Shown in pieces: positions 5,696-6,226 of a DNA stretch of 6,226 bases (its first letter is position 1; every line of letters starts with the position of its first letter). A model generated the notes under the pieces. The model had not been told where the DNA came from. It searched no databases and saw only the letters and a program-made list of their open reading frames with translations. Where the stretch lies: positions 1 to 6,226 of the forward strand of contig JAOQAL010000519.1 of NCBI GenBank assembly GCA_025963615.1, read 5' to 3'. The translations under genes and the position numbers were made by a program. Source of the DNA: Chitinophagaceae bacterium (GTDB taxonomy: Bacteria > Bacteroidota > Bacteroidia > Chitinophagales > Chitinophagaceae).

Positions 5696-6226
5696 CTACC
5701 TGGAAATTACATAAATCAGCGAACTGCATTTTTTTACATCCTGCATAGCGTTCAGGTTGGACCGCAAGCCAGTCCAAAGGGAGCCCAACCAATTTGTTTT
5801 GCCGTTTTTATATTTACTGCTGAGCAAACTGACGTAAAAGCTATCGAACCACATCGGTTTACAGTACTGAATAACTGCCGAATGTTTTCTTACCAATCTA
5901 TCCATTGCTTTAGGCGAAAAATGATACAGATGCCGGGGAACATCATAAGCAGCCCAGTATTGTTGATATACTTCCGCATCCAACGAAGTATAGTTAGGAA
6001 CCGCGATCAGCAAACGTCCATTGGCTGCAAGTAATTTTTTCAATTGTGCAAACGTTGCCTGCAGGTCATTCACATGCTCCAGCACATGCCAGAGTGTTAT
6101 AACATCAAAAGTTCCGGTCGGCAATTCGAATAGTCTTTTTGTATCTTCCAATTGCAGGCCATATAGGTCAGCAGCCACTTTTCTGGCATCCTGGTCAGGC
6201 TCGAGTCCTGTTTCATTCCAGCCATG
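5696..6226 (-). CDS. Class I SAM-dependent methyltransferase, 5' end outside the window
   Basis: The reading frame is open to the right edge, giving 176 visible residues; the start codon and the Gly-rich SAM motif I lie outside. A GTG at 6178 is in frame but is not the start, because the coding sequence upstream of it is still family-like (GWNETGLEPDQDARKVA). There the Glu after GL (visible residue 9) is the end-of-strand-2 acid that binds the SAM ribose. It continues with FDVITLWHVLEHVND (40-54; motif IV and the LEH signature), NGRLLIAVPN (69-78) and the PRHLYHFSP block (97-105). These features fit the Methyltransf_23/UbiE-like group common in Bacteroidota. The substrate is not known, and the residues after the Rossmann core (about 115-176) give no clear clue. 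It is cytoplasmic, with no terminator between it and the convergent cyclotransferase gene. Confidence 0.88.
   Translation of the reverse strand, partial: HGWNETGLEPDQDARKVAADLYGLQLEDTKRLFELPTGTFDVITLWHVLEHVNDLQATFAQLKKLLAANGRLLIAVPNYTSLDAEVYQQYWAAYDVPRHLYHFSPKAMDRLVRKHSAVIQYCKPMWFDSFYVSLLSSKYKNGKTNWLGSLWTGLRSNLNAMQDVKKCSSLIYVISR

Overview
The window looks like chromosomal DNA of a Bacteroidota bacterium, most likely a member of the Chitinophagales or a close relative (the order is an inference). Three things point there. The metalloprotease ends in a type IX secretion (Por) sorting domain. TAnnTTTG -7 boxes of the Bacteroidota type lie just upstream of three genes. Three exported proteins have signal peptides that end in Ala followed by Gln. 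Shine-Dalgarno sites are absent or poor, as is usual in that phylum.

Layout, left to right. The C-terminus of a dihydrolipoyl dehydrogenase (1-87, +) is followed by a strong hairpin (112-146). Next comes a small outer-membrane beta-barrel protein (244-972, +), converging on a DUF4197 protein (1017-1769, -). A short divergent intergenic region with a -7 box on each strand separates the DUF4197 gene from a DAO-type FAD oxidoreductase (1867-2994, +). The 323-bp gap at 2995-3317 is packed with repeats: a REP-like pair of hairpins, a long 15-bp inverted repeat, and a 108-bp MITE-like element with 17-bp terminal inverted repeats and a possible AATA target duplication. The MITE ends 5 bp from the stop of a secreted M43-type zinc metalloprotease (3318-4577, -). 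A 302-bp gap (4578-4879) holds a perfect 14-bp palindrome, possible coding remnants and a promoter. It leads into a membrane-anchored glutaminyl-peptide cyclotransferase (4880-5695, +), whose stop codon directly abuts that of a class I SAM methyltransferase (5696-6226, -). The methyltransferase gene runs off the right edge.

The genes are mostly single transcription units facing each other rather than one operon, and they look like ordinary chromosomal content. The most coherent functional link is between the cyclotransferase and its possible substrates. All three exported proteins with cleavable signal peptides (barrel protein, DUF4197 protein, metalloprotease) are predicted to begin with Gln after signal peptidase I cleavage. 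That Gln is what a periplasmic glutaminyl cyclase would turn into pyroglutamate. I see no clearly new multi-gene system; the intergenic repeats are the least ordinary part.
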